A stretch of DNA of 64,000 nt from Vandiemenella viatica (GCA_031002005.1 CM061918.1:63398531-63462530); one strand, 5' to 3'; numbered from the stretch's first letter, positions 11,556 through 23,984 are shown. The notes: a model not told the origin generated them from the sequence alone. Numbers and translations: made by a program.

Positions 11556-13290
11556 CCGTCCTGAGATGTTAGGACCTTGATTTTCCATAACTCCACTTTT
11601 GTGTTTTCAGGTGATCCGATTACTTCTTGCAATATTCTAAGGAAGCTTTTCTGGACTTGAGTATCTGGGGTCATGGTGCATCGCCATGCAGTGGATGTGT
11701 GCTTTCCTGTTCTACTTTTGTCCTCTCCCAATTCGCAACATCTTTACTTCGGATAGTGGGTGGTGGAATGCCTGAAAGCTGATAAAGCCTGTCAACTTGG
11801 GTAGGCTATAGGCAGCCTGTCACCAGCATGCAGGTGTTATAGAGGGCCACATCCACCTGTTTGGTATGAGATGATGAGTACCAAACTGGGCATGAATGTT
11901 CTGCAACAGAGTAACAAAGGGCAATTGCTGAGGTATGAATAGTTTGTCATTGACTGCCACACTTTGATCAAACTAGTTTAAACTGTAAGTTGCTTCTTGT
12001 GCAGATTTTCATTTTGTAGTTCATGCATTGCTTCTTATATGTCAGGGTTCTATCAAGTGCCACTCCCAGATATTGTGGGGGTGCTGCATGTGTGAAGTTC
12101 GACACCTGACCACATTACTTATGTTAAGGTTTCATACTTTTTAGATAAAATGCACACTCTTCATTTTTTGAAAAGTTAGGTCTTAAGTGATTTTCCTATA
12201 GTAGCTTGATAGGCATTCAAGGGATGCAGACACATTTCTTTCTACTACTTCAGGCTTTATGTTCTGTGTGGCCATGGCAAGGTTATCAGCATATAGGAAG
12301 CTCCTACTGGCTGGATGTAATGGCTGATCATTTGTATATATGTTGGAAAGGATTGGGGCCAGTACACTTTCTTGAGGCAGTCCAATTTTTTGTACCCTCC
12401 ATCGATAACGCTGTCCTTTAAATTTTATGAAGATCCTACTGTTTTGGAGAAGAATAGTGAGGGACTCAGTTACTCCAGTGGCCTTTGTTAGGTTGTAGAC
12501 CTTGTCAAGTGGCAGTGGGTGGTTGATAGCAGCATATGCTGCTGGCAGATCTACAAAGATCACACCTGTGGCTTTACGAGTCTCAAATCCTTCCTCTATA
12601 AACTGTGTTAGGGTCAGCAATTGTCCAGTACAATTTTTACTAGGGCGAAAGCCAGATTTCCATGGTGAAAGTTTTGTATCAATCACCAGCTAGATATGAT
12701 TCAGAATTAGTCATTCATATATTTTGTGATGATTTCGTAAAGCGCTGTTGGTCAAAAATCTTAGGATCATTCCATTCTTTTCCAGGTTTTAGCAGGGCAA
12801 TCACTCTGGTCCTCCGCCACACCTTCAGAATTTAATATATGCCATGTATTGTAGAACCCATTCTTCGGTTTATTCCCAAAGTGCTAAATGCATCTTAAAT
12901 GTCATCCAGGCCTGCCGACTTACCTGTTTTGCACCCGTGGATAACCTTGTCAGGTTCCAATATTCTGAAAGGCTCGGTGAGACTGTTCCTCTCTTTCTGA
13001 TTGTTTCTGTATGTTTCCCATTGTGTTTTAGATGATCTACTTTTGTGATTTTTCTTCCCCCTTCATGAGTAGCTGATGTGCAATCTCATTTCGGAAATTG
13101 AAAGGTGGCTTGATAGTGAATTCACTGCTGGTTGCTTTATATAAAGATGAGTGTGTGCAGTTTTTGAGCTCGACAGTGAGGTACTCGATGTCATTCTCTT
13201 ATGTGAAGGCCATGGACAGGATCTGAACATAAGGTGAGATGGCACTTCAGTATTTACAATGAGGACTCTCAACATCTCAGAGCACTCCAT
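11556..13290 (-). pseudogene. Jockey-type reverse transcriptase remnant
   Basis: The clearest part is 12183-12686, where the minus strand reads GFRPSKNCTGQLLTLTQF, FVDLPAAYAAINH, LPQESVLAP and FLYADNLAMAT. These are the RT fingers and palm. The catalytic YADD is YADN here and the LPQG turn has become LPQE, so the enzyme is dead. Towards 11556 the thumb/C-terminal tail continues (QKSFLRILQEV), matching another copy at about 62640. Upstream, 12690-13290, the frame is broken. The domain belongs to the Jockey clade, which reverse-transcribes its own mRNA at a nicked target. Confidence 0.8.
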
Positions 13291-13551
13291 TTATTTTGGG
13301 ATGGCGAATTGCACTAATTCTGTGTGTCTCTTGCATACATAAAATGTGGCATTTGTGTTCACTTCATAGTTCTTGTAGCAGTTCCGCTTTGGCTGATGAC
13401 ATGCAATGTACGAGAATTTTTAGCTGTGGCCTTGATAATGACTTGAATATTGAAGTTAATGTTGTGAAGGTTTGGCTGGCATTATACAGTTCCTCAGGGA
13501 TCGCTCAATTGTTTCTGATATCATTTTCAAATCGCAATCCTCAGTAAGGCA

Positions 13552-13587
13552 CCTGAGATGCTTGGAAATATTTCCAAGCATCTCAGG
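13552..13587. repeat. Perfect 36-bp palindrome
   Basis: CCTGAGATGCTTGGAAAT is followed immediately by its exact reverse complement ATTTCCAAGCATCTCAGG, with no spacer. It lies in non-coding sequence upstream of the Jockey remnant. Confidence 0.9.
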
Positions 13588-13699
13588 AAATATTTTGCAA
13601 CTAAATTTCTGATCTTCAAATGTTATCCCTGTGGCCAGAGATAGCAATGTTGCTATGATGTAATGTTCTGCAGGTATAGATTCACTCAAGAGTATACCT

Positions 13700-14180
13700 C
13701 ATTCTGAGCTTTATGGACAGACTTTCTCTAACAAAAACATAGAACTGACGTTGTCCATTCTACAGTAGTTTTTGTAATCCTTACTAACTATTTTGTTCAG
13801 CCTCCTTGCATCATAGTAGTTCACTCAATCAATTTCTTGAGCCACACTTTTATTTTGATTTATAACTATGGAAAGAAGACCAAGTTCTGCCACTGTTCTA
13901 TTAAAATAATACTCTATAAGCACATTTCTGTGTAGCGAGAAAGTAAGAGAGAAGGCGACTGATACTTGTTGGGGTGTGAATGGGCAACTGCAACCAGCAG
14001 AAGTCATACAGCAAGGTCGTACAAGCTGGACTGGAAATGGGCTGCTTGATTTGAATCTAGTTATCCTGTTCCTAATGTTTTTTTGGCGCACAATGTGCCA
14101 CCACGTGTTGGCTAGTTTAAAGGCACCAGGCCTGTGCCACACAAACACCTAAACTTCAAGTCACATGCATGCATGGAAGT
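13700..14180. other. Unassigned stretch before the satellite
   Basis: A minus-strand frame at 13825-14148 (107 codons) is open but shows no domain that I recognise. Nothing else stands out. Confidence 0.4.
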
Positions 14181-14181
14181 A

Positions 14182-16188
14182 TCATATATATTATTTCTAT
14201 AAGGTATTTTTTTGTCACAAGCCTATATCTTCCTTCATACTTAACCGAAATCAATGAATGAGGTGTCATTTTAAAGCTTATGGTCTCCACTTTAGTTAAA
14301 TCGTATATTAAGCAAGAAAGTTTTCGGAATTCGACCCTTAAAGGGCAAAAATGTAAATTTTTCTAAAATGCTGTTTTCTGTGTTACGAGTCAGTTATCTC
14401 CCTGGATACCTATCTGAAACCGTTTTATGAAGTATCGTTTTAAAGATTAAGATCTCCGCTTTAGTGACGTCATATATTAAGCCAAAAGTTTTCGGAATTC
14501 GACCCTTAAAGGGAAAAGTATCAATATTTTTGCAATGCGTTTTTGTGTCACGAGCGATTTATCTCCCTTAATATCTAACCGATATAGATAAATGAGGTAT
14601 CATATTAAAGAATAAGGTCTCCGCCATGGTAACATTATATTTTAAGAAAGAATTTTTCCGTAATTCGACCCTTATAGGGCAAAAATGTCACTTTTTCTAA
14701 AATGCGTTTTTTGTGTCTCGAGCCATTTATCTCCATGGATATCTAACCAAAATCGATAAATGAGGTAGGATTATGAGGAGTAATGTCTCAGCTTTGTGAC
14801 ATCATATTTTAAGAAAGAATGTGTTTGGAATTCAACCCTTAAAGGGAAAAAGTATAAATTTTTCTATAACGCATTTTTGTGTCACGAGCGATTTATCTCC
14901 CTTAATATCTAACCGATATAGATAAATGAGGTATCGTATTAAAGAATAAGGTCTCCGCCATGGTAACATTATATTTTAAGAAAGGAATTTTTCGTAATTC
15001 GACCCTTATAGGGCAAAAATGTTACTTTTTCTAAAATGCGTTTTTTGTGTCTCGAGCCATTTATCTCCATGGATATCTAACCAAAATCGATAAATGAGGT
15101 AGGATTATGAGGAGTAATGTCTCAGCTTTGTGACATCATATTTTAAGAAATGTGTTTGGAATTCAACCCTTAAAGGAAAAAGTATAAATTTTTCTATAAC
15201 GCATTTTTGTGTCACGGGCGATTTATCTCCCTTGATATCTAACCGATATAGATAAATGAGGTATCATATTAAAGAATAAGGTCTCCGCCGTGGTAACATT
15301 ATATTTTAAGAAAGGAATTTTTCGTAGTTCGACCCATAAAACGCAAAAAAGTCAATTTTTCTAAAATGCGTTCTTTGTGTCTCGAGCCACTTATCTCCCT
15401 TGATATCTATCCAAAATCGATAAATCAAGTACGATTGTGAGGAATAATGTCTCAGCTTTGCTGACATCATATTTTAAGAAAGAAGTTTTTGGAATTCAAC
15501 TATTAAAGGGAAAAAGTATAAATTGTTCTACAACGTATTTTTGTCTCACGAGCCTTATATTTCCCTTGATATCTAATCCATATGGATAAATGACATATCG
15601 TATTAAAGACTAAGGTTCCGCTGTGGTAACATTATTCTAAGAAAGGAATTTTTCGTAGTTCGACCCATAAAAGGCAAAAAAGTCAATTTTTCTAAAATGC
15701 GTTCTTTGTGTCTCGAGCCACTTATCTCCCTTGATATCTATCCAAAATCGATAAATCAAGTACGATTGTGAGGAATAATGTCTCAGCTTTGCTGACATCA
15801 TATTTTAAGAAAGAAGTGTTTGGAATTCAACTATTAAAGGGAAAAAGTATAAATTGTTCTACAACGTATTTTTGTCTCACGAGCCTTATATTTCCCTTGA
15901 TATCTAATCCATATGATAAATGACATATCGTATTAAAGACTAAGGTTCCGCTGTGGTAACATTGTATTCTAAGAAAGGAATTTTTCGTAATTCGACCGAT
16001 AAAGCGCAAAAATTTCAATATTTCTAAAATACGTTTTTTGTGTTTCGATCTATTTATCTCCCTGGATTTCTAACCAAAATCGATAAATGAAATAGAGTAT
16101 GAAGATTAATGACTGAACTTGGTGACATTATATTCAACCTCACTATTCATCGCATTTTATTCGCGAAATTTTTGCACGGGTCGTCTAG
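14182..16188 (+). mobile_element. Candidate Helitron carrying the satellite array
   Basis: The right end reads GCACGGGTCGTCTAG followed by T at 16189, which fits the CTAG/T 3' terminus of Helitrons and resembles the CACGGGTCATCTAG end of known insect copies. The left end, A/TCATATATATTATTTC at 14181/14182, fits the A/TC rule. There is no Rep/helicase gene. The hairpin before the 3' end is weak, so the call rests on the terminus, the A-T flanks and the resemblance to the Helitron at 24829. Confidence 0.45.
14205..16130. repeat. Satellite: 167-bp monomer in A/B dimers of about 332 bp
   Basis: The block GTGTC(A/T)CGAGC...ATTTATCTCC recurs at about 14214, 14381, 14547, 14715, 14881, 15049, 15211, 15379, 15543, 15710, 15874 and 16041, that is about twelve monomers of 161-171 bp. 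Odd and even monomers form two types (one with ACCGATATAGATAAATG, the other with ACCAAAATCGATAAATG), so the real unit is a dimer. Each monomer also carries TTCGACCC(T/A)TA(A/T)A as a second landmark. The dimers at 15371 and 15702 are nearly identical. Short open frames inside are not genes. Confidence 0.92.
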
Positions 16189-16189
16189 T

Positions 16190-17155
16190 CAGTATATATC
16201 AGAGATGATTAAATGACAGAAATAAATAGCCAAATGCTTTTGTTTATTCTGTACCAAATTCTAAGTGAGACAAATAAAATAAATGAGAAGCAACATAGCT
16301 CGGCTCGGAACACCTTCCACATAGTGCTACCCAACCCTTCCCCCAACCTTGACTGAGCAATGTACTTTGTGGATGCTCCCTAGCAGGAAGAAGGTGCCAG
16401 TACATCAAGCAAAAATTGTGGGGAGAAATAGATTTGATGTGTTTCCAGAGTCCAGTGGGACTCATGTAGATTAGGTAAGTTGCAGTGGGCCTTTAAAAAT
16501 AGAAGTGTAGAAGGAAAAAAAAGGAAGAAAAGACTCTGCTGTTAGGTAATGGCCAAGTAAGAGGCTTAGGCTCTCTTCTTCAAGATCAGTTAGGTACAGG
16601 TTATCAGATCACAAATTTTTATCAAAACTAATGTTTGGGTAATAGAGGAGCACTTTGTATAAGTTTTGCAAAGGAGGATACAATAGCAATAGTGGGAATT
16701 GGGGGTAATAGAATTGATAGAAACACTAGTTATAATATATAGAGTGACCTGGGGAAGATGATGAAGCAGGCACAACATACTAGGGTGGAACTCTTGCAGG
16801 TCTTGAATCAACATGATGTTCTACAGGAGGGTAAATGTGGAGACTGACGTGTTGCTTTGGAAGGGCATTGGTTTTGTCTTGGTGTTGTGCCTGTAGGCAA
16901 CACTGGTAGGTGAAGTTTCTTTTGGCGTGGGCTACACCTAAGTTGAAGGATGAAGAGGGGACCTTCCACATTATTAGCTAAAGCTGTAAGGAGACCCCTT
17001 CCAGCTATGATGAGGTCAGAACTGTGCCATTTCTAGGTTAGAGGTTGCTGGTGAGGAGATAAAAATAGGTGATCAAATGAACACTGATTGCAGATGCACA
17101 ATGGAAACAATTAATAATGCTAAAGAAATAGATGAAACAATAATGGATGGGGGGC
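16190..17155. other. Unassigned stretch
   Basis: No coding frame with a recognisable domain. It may include the eroded 5' part of the non-LTR element that is readable from about 17160. Confidence 0.4.
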
Positions 17156-17159
17156 ACAA

Positions 17160-18180
17160 CTGGGAACCCAGTTATAAGAATAGTACTCGTGAATTGTAGA
17201 AGTATAATGAACAAAGTAATAGAGCTTATAAATTTAATAGATATACGCAAACCTTGATAATTATATGCATAGAGTCTTTGATAGAAGGAGTACTGGACAA
17301 TGAAGTTTTCCCTGATGGTTACAGTGAGTACTACAGAGAAAGACGTGCAGATGGTGGAGGGGTATTCATTTTGCTTAGCAGAGAATATTACAGTCTGCTG
17401 ACATTCATAGATTGTAACCATGTGTATCTAGGGTTAGATCAGAATAATTCAGAGGAGGAGCATCTCCATATAAGTAAGAATGAGCAAACTACAAAATCTG
17501 AAATAAATCCTGAGGAATTTATGCAAGAAATAAGAAAGCTAACAAAGATAAAAGGAGCCAGTATAGATAATGTTAGTACAGATTTACTAAGGTTAGCAGG
17601 ATATGATATTGTACCTTTCCTTGAATATTAGTTAGATTAAGGCTGGAGTTTTGCTGCTTACAGAGGGCTGGAAAAGAGTGACAGTAGTGCCATCCATAAA
17701 GGTTGGACAACAAATAGATTGAAAATTAAAGGACAAATAATTTGATGCCAGTGATAGACAAAATGATGGATAGATTAATATGTAAACATTTGAGAAACGT
17801 CTGTGTGGTTTGCAAATATACAATATCGCTTTAGGCAAGAATATTCATGTGAATTTCAGTTGATCAGCTATAAGCAAGATATTTTGGATGAAATGGATAT
17901 GGCAGGCTAAGTTCACAGTATAGCATCAGATCTTTCCAAGGCATTTGGCAGAATGAGCCATAATAAGGTATTAAATACGATTAAAACTATTGAAGCAAAT
18001 ATATATGTGACTTGTTCAGTAGAGTATTTCTTAGAAGGTAAAGAAGCAATGTATTGGAGCAGGAAATGCAGTACTGTAAACTGGGGCTACTTTGGGACAG
18101 TATGTGAAAATTTTGGAAACCTACATTTTTCAAGCATTCTAAATCTCCCACAGCCATCAGTTGCAAAAGTGTTATAGCTT
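17160..18180 (+). pseudogene. Non-LTR retrotransposon remnant (endonuclease plus RT pieces)
   Basis: At 17170-17420 the plus strand reads LVNCRSIMNKVIELIN and then EVFPDGYSEYYRERRADG and GGVFILLS, the amino-terminal half of an APE-type endonuclease. At about 17900-18020 a second piece reads ASDLSKAFGRMSHNKVLNT, the RT motif in which 'DLSKAFD' carries the first catalytic aspartate. The expected segments in between are deleted or scrambled and there are several stops. It looks like a CR1/Jockey-type element. Confidence 0.65.
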
Positions 18181-18189
18181 TGTTGTCAT

Positions 18190-19300
18190 CATTTGAAGTG
18201 TTATTATTTACTGCTATCTATCAGCAGTTTTTCAGACTTTCATTCTCCAACTTTTATAAAAGGCAACTATTTTTAATTTGCTGCTGGTTTTCAAATTGCT
18301 CTGTTGAGTACCAAACTTTTATATCACAAAGAAAAATTAGAAGTAGACATGAAAAAACAAGTAGTTAAAGCAAGAAATACATGCCTTAACTACTGTTTTG
18401 GACAATAATCAAACAACATAAACTGTAATATTTAAAAAATGTGGTAATATTTCTATTGTCAAGACTTCACTTGGCAACTATGGTTGTTATTTTATCAATA
18501 ATTTATGAAGCACATTAAATTTTTTTCTGAATGTTCCATAAGTGTGGTAGAAAGTAAATTTTTTACTACCAAACAAAATTAATTGTGACATGTTTAATGG
18601 CATTGCCCCTTACAGCTCCTCCCAACTTTTGATTTGATTAAAATAAAAGATCAATCAAGAATTAAGTTGGAAACATCTATAAATATGATTTGAAATTAAT
18701 AGTTACTAAATCTGACAATTTTCTAAGGTTGTGGCACTTGGTAGCTAACTTGTTGTAACAAGGGTAAAAATTAAAAAAGAATTCCTTAAACTAAAGAATA
18801 TAAAATGCATATTTTGTATGTCAAGTTAAATACACAAATATTCACTGACATATCCATATTGTCCAAGTGGTCACAATAGTCACCAAGGTTGTCAGACAGA
18901 TAGGCAGAAGAGTGGGTCAAAAATTTTCTGCTGAAGACTTTGGCATTCAGGTGGGGAAAAATTCCAGAGATGCTGAAAATATGCATAATATGAGACCAAG
19001 TTTCTACTCTAACTTTGCTGCCAGCCATTTCCCATTGTTTTGAACAAATGAAGACTTGTAACTTTGGCACATGGATAGAGGAAAATTTCTGTGAGAAATA
19101 TAGTCATAAGTTGAGTTGTAGTGCCATTATTTGAAAGAGGAAGGTCAATTCAAACCAAATAACTCACCTTATTTTGTTAAATTGGCACCATTTTATTTAA
19201 ATTCTCAAAAATGTTTAAAAAGCTTACCAAAGCAGTCCCAGTCTACAGTATCAAAAGAATTGAAGTGAATATGGGAATGCCAAATGGTAGTGTATTGGAA
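18190..19300. other. Unassigned AT-rich stretch
   Basis: No recognisable gene or repeat. A minus-strand open frame of 94 codons at 18786-19070 shows no domain. Confidence 0.45.
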
Positions 19301-19301
19301 C

Positions 19302-20880
19302 TAGGGATTGCAATCCAGCAAAGCGGGATCCCGCAATCCCGCGGGATCCCGCATCATTAGACAGTCTGGCGGATCCCGCACAAAATTAAGCGGATCCACA
19401 ATCCGCAAAATCCGGCGGAAACGCGCGTCAGTCTGCGTGACTCGTTGCCCCACTCGGTCTCTTGTCGGATATTTTGCACTGTTTGCCTGTACCCTTCCAG
19501 TTGGTATTTGACTCATGTGAACAAGCATTTGTTTTTGTCAACCTTCGTCATTCGTAAGTAAATAAATACACTTTTATGTATTCATCAAAACTTACGCTTG
19601 TTTCGAGTACACATTTCTGTAATTTGAGTTATGGTGCGTATTTAGTACGATTTTATAACTATATAATTATTTTTTAAGTGTTGCACACGTTATCTGAACT
19701 ACACGGTTACAGCTTTTTATTCACGGTTTCATTATTCCTATTTTCTGTATTTGCAGATAAAGTAATTGTGACAATTTCCTAATTTGCGGCTGAAAATTTG
19801 ATTATTCGTTGATATGAAACTAATGTTATCGTAATTTTAACGATCGCGTACCTATTTATTTAACAGCTATCAAAAGGAAATTTATATCCTTTGACTTATT
19901 GTTATTTTGGCCGCTGCTTCAATGCGTTTCTTTGACGAAAACCTCCTCCTTACATGTGCCGCTCAGGCTTTCGATTAATCCCTCTTCTCCTTGTTATTAT
20001 TTCGTCTAAAGGTAAAAAAAGTTATAATGAAATTTTCACGGGTGTATCGACGAACTGTGTTGTAGGAACACCATACTTCGATGGCTGCCTCTGCCTTCTT
20101 CCTCACGTGTGTAATTTCATGTGTTTGCAATGAAATCCGGAGATACAACCTATGAGGACTTCACTGCAATCATTCGCCGACAAAGTCTCCTTTCTTACTA
20201 AAAAAATAATAATTTCCACTCTAAAAATGTCGTTACGCCACATAAGTAAATCTGAAATACTTGACAGTTTACGTGTTGGTGAGTAGTTTCTTTTAATAAC
20301 ATTGAATCAACTGTAATATCAATCAAGGAATCAGGAGATATAATAATGAATTACGCAAAAAAAAGGCCAAGTCTCGTGCTTGTGCAGTGACAAAAAGTTA
20401 TGAAATCTTGTTCTGAGCGAAGTCTACACTTTACAAAGTATATTCACTTCACTTTGTGAAATGAATGCTTTTCTCGGTGTTATGGAACGTTTATTATAAT
20501 TAAAAAAAAAAAAAAAAACTCTGGTAACTTGGCCATTAAGCAAACCATATTTTTAAGCTTATGTGATGTATTGTAAGGCACATAATATGATCTAAGACCA
20601 ATATTTTCCATTTTTATTATTTATTTAAAAATTGGTTTAGATTAAAAAAGAAAAATGTAGAACCTCGAAATACACTTAAGACACGCTAAAAAGTTTTAAT
20701 GTCATTTTGTCAATCAAAATATTGTTAATGTTAATTTTTATCATTTAACATTAACAATTATTTATTAATTTAATTATTATTTAATTTATTAACGTTTTAA
20801 GTAACTATGTTTTAAATATATGCTTTAAAAAACTGTTTGTACCAATCCCCACGGATCCCGCGGGATTGGCGCAAATCCGC
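19302..20880 (+). mobile_element. hAT-like DNA transposon, right end cut by the assembly gap
   Basis: The left end starts TAGGGATTGCAATCCAGC and is followed by GC-rich palindromic blocks (GGGATCCCGC, CGCGGGATCCCGC). The inverted counterpart, GGATCCCGCGGGATTGG, appears at 20853-20869 just before the N run. Termini with 'AGGGATTGCAATCC' are characteristic of a hAT group. A candidate first exon starts at ATG 20228 (MSLRHISKSEILDSLRV) and ends at a splice donor GTGAGT at 20279. No BED finger or hATC domain is visible in the sequenced part, so the element is probably a deletion derivative. The 8-bp target duplication cannot be tested. Confidence 0.55.
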
Positions 20881-21880
20881 NNNNNNNNNNNNNNNNNNNN
20901 NNNNNNNNNNNNNNNNNNNNNNNNNNNNNNNNNNNNNNNNNNNNNNNNNNNNNNNNNNNNNNNNNNNNNNNNNNNNNNNNNNNNNNNNNNNNNNNNNNNN
21001 NNNNNNNNNNNNNNNNNNNNNNNNNNNNNNNNNNNNNNNNNNNNNNNNNNNNNNNNNNNNNNNNNNNNNNNNNNNNNNNNNNNNNNNNNNNNNNNNNNNN
21101 NNNNNNNNNNNNNNNNNNNNNNNNNNNNNNNNNNNNNNNNNNNNNNNNNNNNNNNNNNNNNNNNNNNNNNNNNNNNNNNNNNNNNNNNNNNNNNNNNNNN
21201 NNNNNNNNNNNNNNNNNNNNNNNNNNNNNNNNNNNNNNNNNNNNNNNNNNNNNNNNNNNNNNNNNNNNNNNNNNNNNNNNNNNNNNNNNNNNNNNNNNNN
21301 NNNNNNNNNNNNNNNNNNNNNNNNNNNNNNNNNNNNNNNNNNNNNNNNNNNNNNNNNNNNNNNNNNNNNNNNNNNNNNNNNNNNNNNNNNNNNNNNNNNN
21401 NNNNNNNNNNNNNNNNNNNNNNNNNNNNNNNNNNNNNNNNNNNNNNNNNNNNNNNNNNNNNNNNNNNNNNNNNNNNNNNNNNNNNNNNNNNNNNNNNNNN
21501 NNNNNNNNNNNNNNNNNNNNNNNNNNNNNNNNNNNNNNNNNNNNNNNNNNNNNNNNNNNNNNNNNNNNNNNNNNNNNNNNNNNNNNNNNNNNNNNNNNNN
21601 NNNNNNNNNNNNNNNNNNNNNNNNNNNNNNNNNNNNNNNNNNNNNNNNNNNNNNNNNNNNNNNNNNNNNNNNNNNNNNNNNNNNNNNNNNNNNNNNNNNN
21701 NNNNNNNNNNNNNNNNNNNNNNNNNNNNNNNNNNNNNNNNNNNNNNNNNNNNNNNNNNNNNNNNNNNNNNNNNNNNNNNNNNNNNNNNNNNNNNNNNNNN
21801 NNNNNNNNNNNNNNNNNNNNNNNNNNNNNNNNNNNNNNNNNNNNNNNNNNNNNNNNNNNNNNNNNNNNNNNNNNNNNNNN
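20881..21880. other. Assembly gap, 1000 N
   Basis: Exactly 1000 unknown bases. It starts in the GC-rich inverted-repeat end of the hAT-like element. The round length suggests a placeholder rather than a measured distance. Confidence 0.99.
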
Positions 21881-22320
21881 AAACCAGATAATTATCCAGA
21901 GTACTTCATAAAATGTGTGCACATTGGTTAATATATGGACTTAACGTTTTTGAGATCTCATGTTCAAATACTGGTATTACTATCCTGCTTCCAGTTTTAG
22001 ATAGTTTTCTGAAACTAGTTGATGAATTCCAGATTGGTTTATTAATATAGTTTTCCAAGTTACCAACAGGCACAAAATAATGTAAAAAGTTCATATAGTT
22101 GTTCTAACAGATAGTTAAACTCTTGAAAACTTTGCATACAGTTTTCTGTTCTTACCTGGAGGAAACTTTACCTGTCTGAGTGATGGTTTGAATACCAAGA
22201 TTATTTTACAGTGGTATTTTAAAAATCGAATGGTTTATGTTTGAAATGGAGGGACAATCACACGCAGTGAGAAAATTTGTAACTACCCACATTTAATGAT
22301 AGTAAAATTCCAAAATGGTT
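21881..22320. other. Unassigned stretch after the gap
   Basis: AT-rich and without recognisable features. Confidence 0.45.
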
Positions 22321-22331
22321 CATACTAATGA

Positions 22332-22554
22332 ACCAACGGTTAACATTCTGGCCTCGCATTCGGGAGGACGCTGGTTTGAATCCCCGTGTGGGCACCTAGA
22401 TTTCGATTTTCCATGGTTTCCGAAAATCACACCAGGTGAATGCCAGGATGCTTCCTTCAATAGGCCATGGCCAAATTCCTTCCCGTTCCTTGTCCCCAGT
22501 CCCTTACCAACTCTAATGACCTCAATGAGGTGTAAAGCCATAAGTAAAAAAAAA
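22332..22554 (+). mobile_element. tRNA-derived SINE with 10-bp target-site duplication
   Basis: ATACTAATGA at 22322-22331 is repeated at 22555-22564, directly after an A-rich tail. The head has a B box GGTTTGAATCC at 22373-22383. The body (CCATGGTTTCCGAAAATCAC, GAATGCCAGGATGCTTCC, CCAAATTCCTTCCC) and the tail (ATGAGGTGTAAAGCCATAAG) recur at seven or more other places in the window, which shows that this is a dispersed family. It needs a partner LINE for movement. Confidence 0.9.
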
Positions 22555-22735
22555 ATACTAATGACTATACTTTCGTCATCAAGTGAGTCTAAATTATTAG
22601 AATTGTGTTAATATTAGCACATCAGATAACTTACTTAGTACTTGTAAAAATATGTTAGCATTATTATATGCAGCTGCTAATCTCCTAAACACATGTCGAG
22701 CTTGGTGGGTGAGCCCTTGAGCATTAACACTCAGA

Positions 22736-23948
22736 CCTCAAAATTGTAGACCGATCTCGTTAACATCAGTATTTTGTAGGATTTTAGAGCACATCATCTA
22801 ATCAAATGTCATGCGGTTTTTGGATGAAGATGAGCTTTTAAACCCAAATCAACATGGATTCAGAAAAGGCCGATGCTGCGAAACACAAATTGCACTTTTA
22901 ATTCACGACTTGTGCCGTATTATAGATGGCCAATCCCAGATTGATATAGTTCTATCAGATTTTAAAAAAGCTTTTGAGACTGTGCCTCACACTAGGTTAC
23001 TTAGGAAACTTCGTGGCTACGGCATATCTAGACAAATATGCGACTGGGTTGCAGACTTTCTGAAGGGCAGAACACAGTGTGTAGTTCTCGACAGTGAGAG
23101 TTCATCATTTACCGAGAAGAGGTCTGGGGTTCCCCAGGGAAGCGTGATAGGGCCTCTGTTGTTTCTCTTATACATTAATGATTTGTGTGACATAATAATG
23201 GGGATGAAAAGATTATTTGCCGATGATGCTATTATTTATCATGAAATCAAAACCCAGGAAGACTGCGCTTTGTTATAAGACGATATTATGAAAATAATTG
23301 CGTGGTGTAAAGACTGGCAGTTGGAGTTAAACGCTAAAAAGTGCCAAGTCATGTGTGTAAGTAAAAAGGTGACACCATTTAGCTCTGAATATACAATTAA
23401 TGGTACTGTCCTTAGAACTGTGGATTCCGCTAAATACCTAGGGGTAACAATTCGTAATAATTTGTCGTGGAATGAACATATCGAGAATGTAATTGGGAAA
23501 GCAAATCGTATGCTCCGATTTCTAGGTCGTAATTTAAAACAATGCATATAAGTCACTAGTGCGTCCTCACTTGGAATATTGTTGTTCTGTGTGGGGTCCC
23601 TATCAAAAGGGGTTAATGGAGGCATTAGAGAGGGTCCAGAGAAGGGCCACCCGATTCGTGACAGGTATATATAGTTGGAGGGAAAGCGTAAGTGCGATGC
23701 TGAAGGAGTTAGGTTGGGAAGACCTGGAACACCGAAGGCGTTGCTCTCAGCGGAAGCTAATTGAAAAATCCACGACTCACATATTTCAGAATGGCAGCAA
23801 TGAAATATTGCTACCAGCAACATTCGTATCTCGGAATGACCGTGAAAATAAGATAAGAGAAATCAGGGCCCGAACCGATTCTTTTCTGTATTCATTTTTT
23901 CCGCGAGCGATTAGGGAATGGAATAGAAAGGATTTACCGGGTGAGTAA
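22736..23948 (+). pseudogene. CR1/Jockey-type reverse transcriptase pseudogene
   Basis: Plus-strand reading from about 22736 gives PQNCRPISLTSVFCRILEH, then GFRKGRCCETQIALL, LSDFKKAFETVPH, GVPQGSVIGPLLFLLYINDL and RLFADDAIIYHE, that is RT motifs 1 to 5 with an intact FADD. After this come KYLGVTIRNNLSW and LVRPHLEYCCSVWGPY, the thumb and C-terminal tail that ends near AIREWNRKDLPGE at 23948. The frame is broken by a stop near 22799, by TAA at 23276-23278 and by a frameshift near 23551. The endonuclease is missing. The element is young enough that most motifs are intact. Confidence 0.9.
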
Positions 23949-23984
23949 ACTTAATTTCCGACAGGAGTAGCTTTCGATAAAGCT

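Noticed and set aside
15827..16018. Open frame inside the satellite
   Set aside because: It follows the repeat period and has no domain; a by-product of the 332-bp unit.
20825..21931. Long open frames across the N run on both strands
   Set aside because: They consist of unknown residues; only the gap makes them open.
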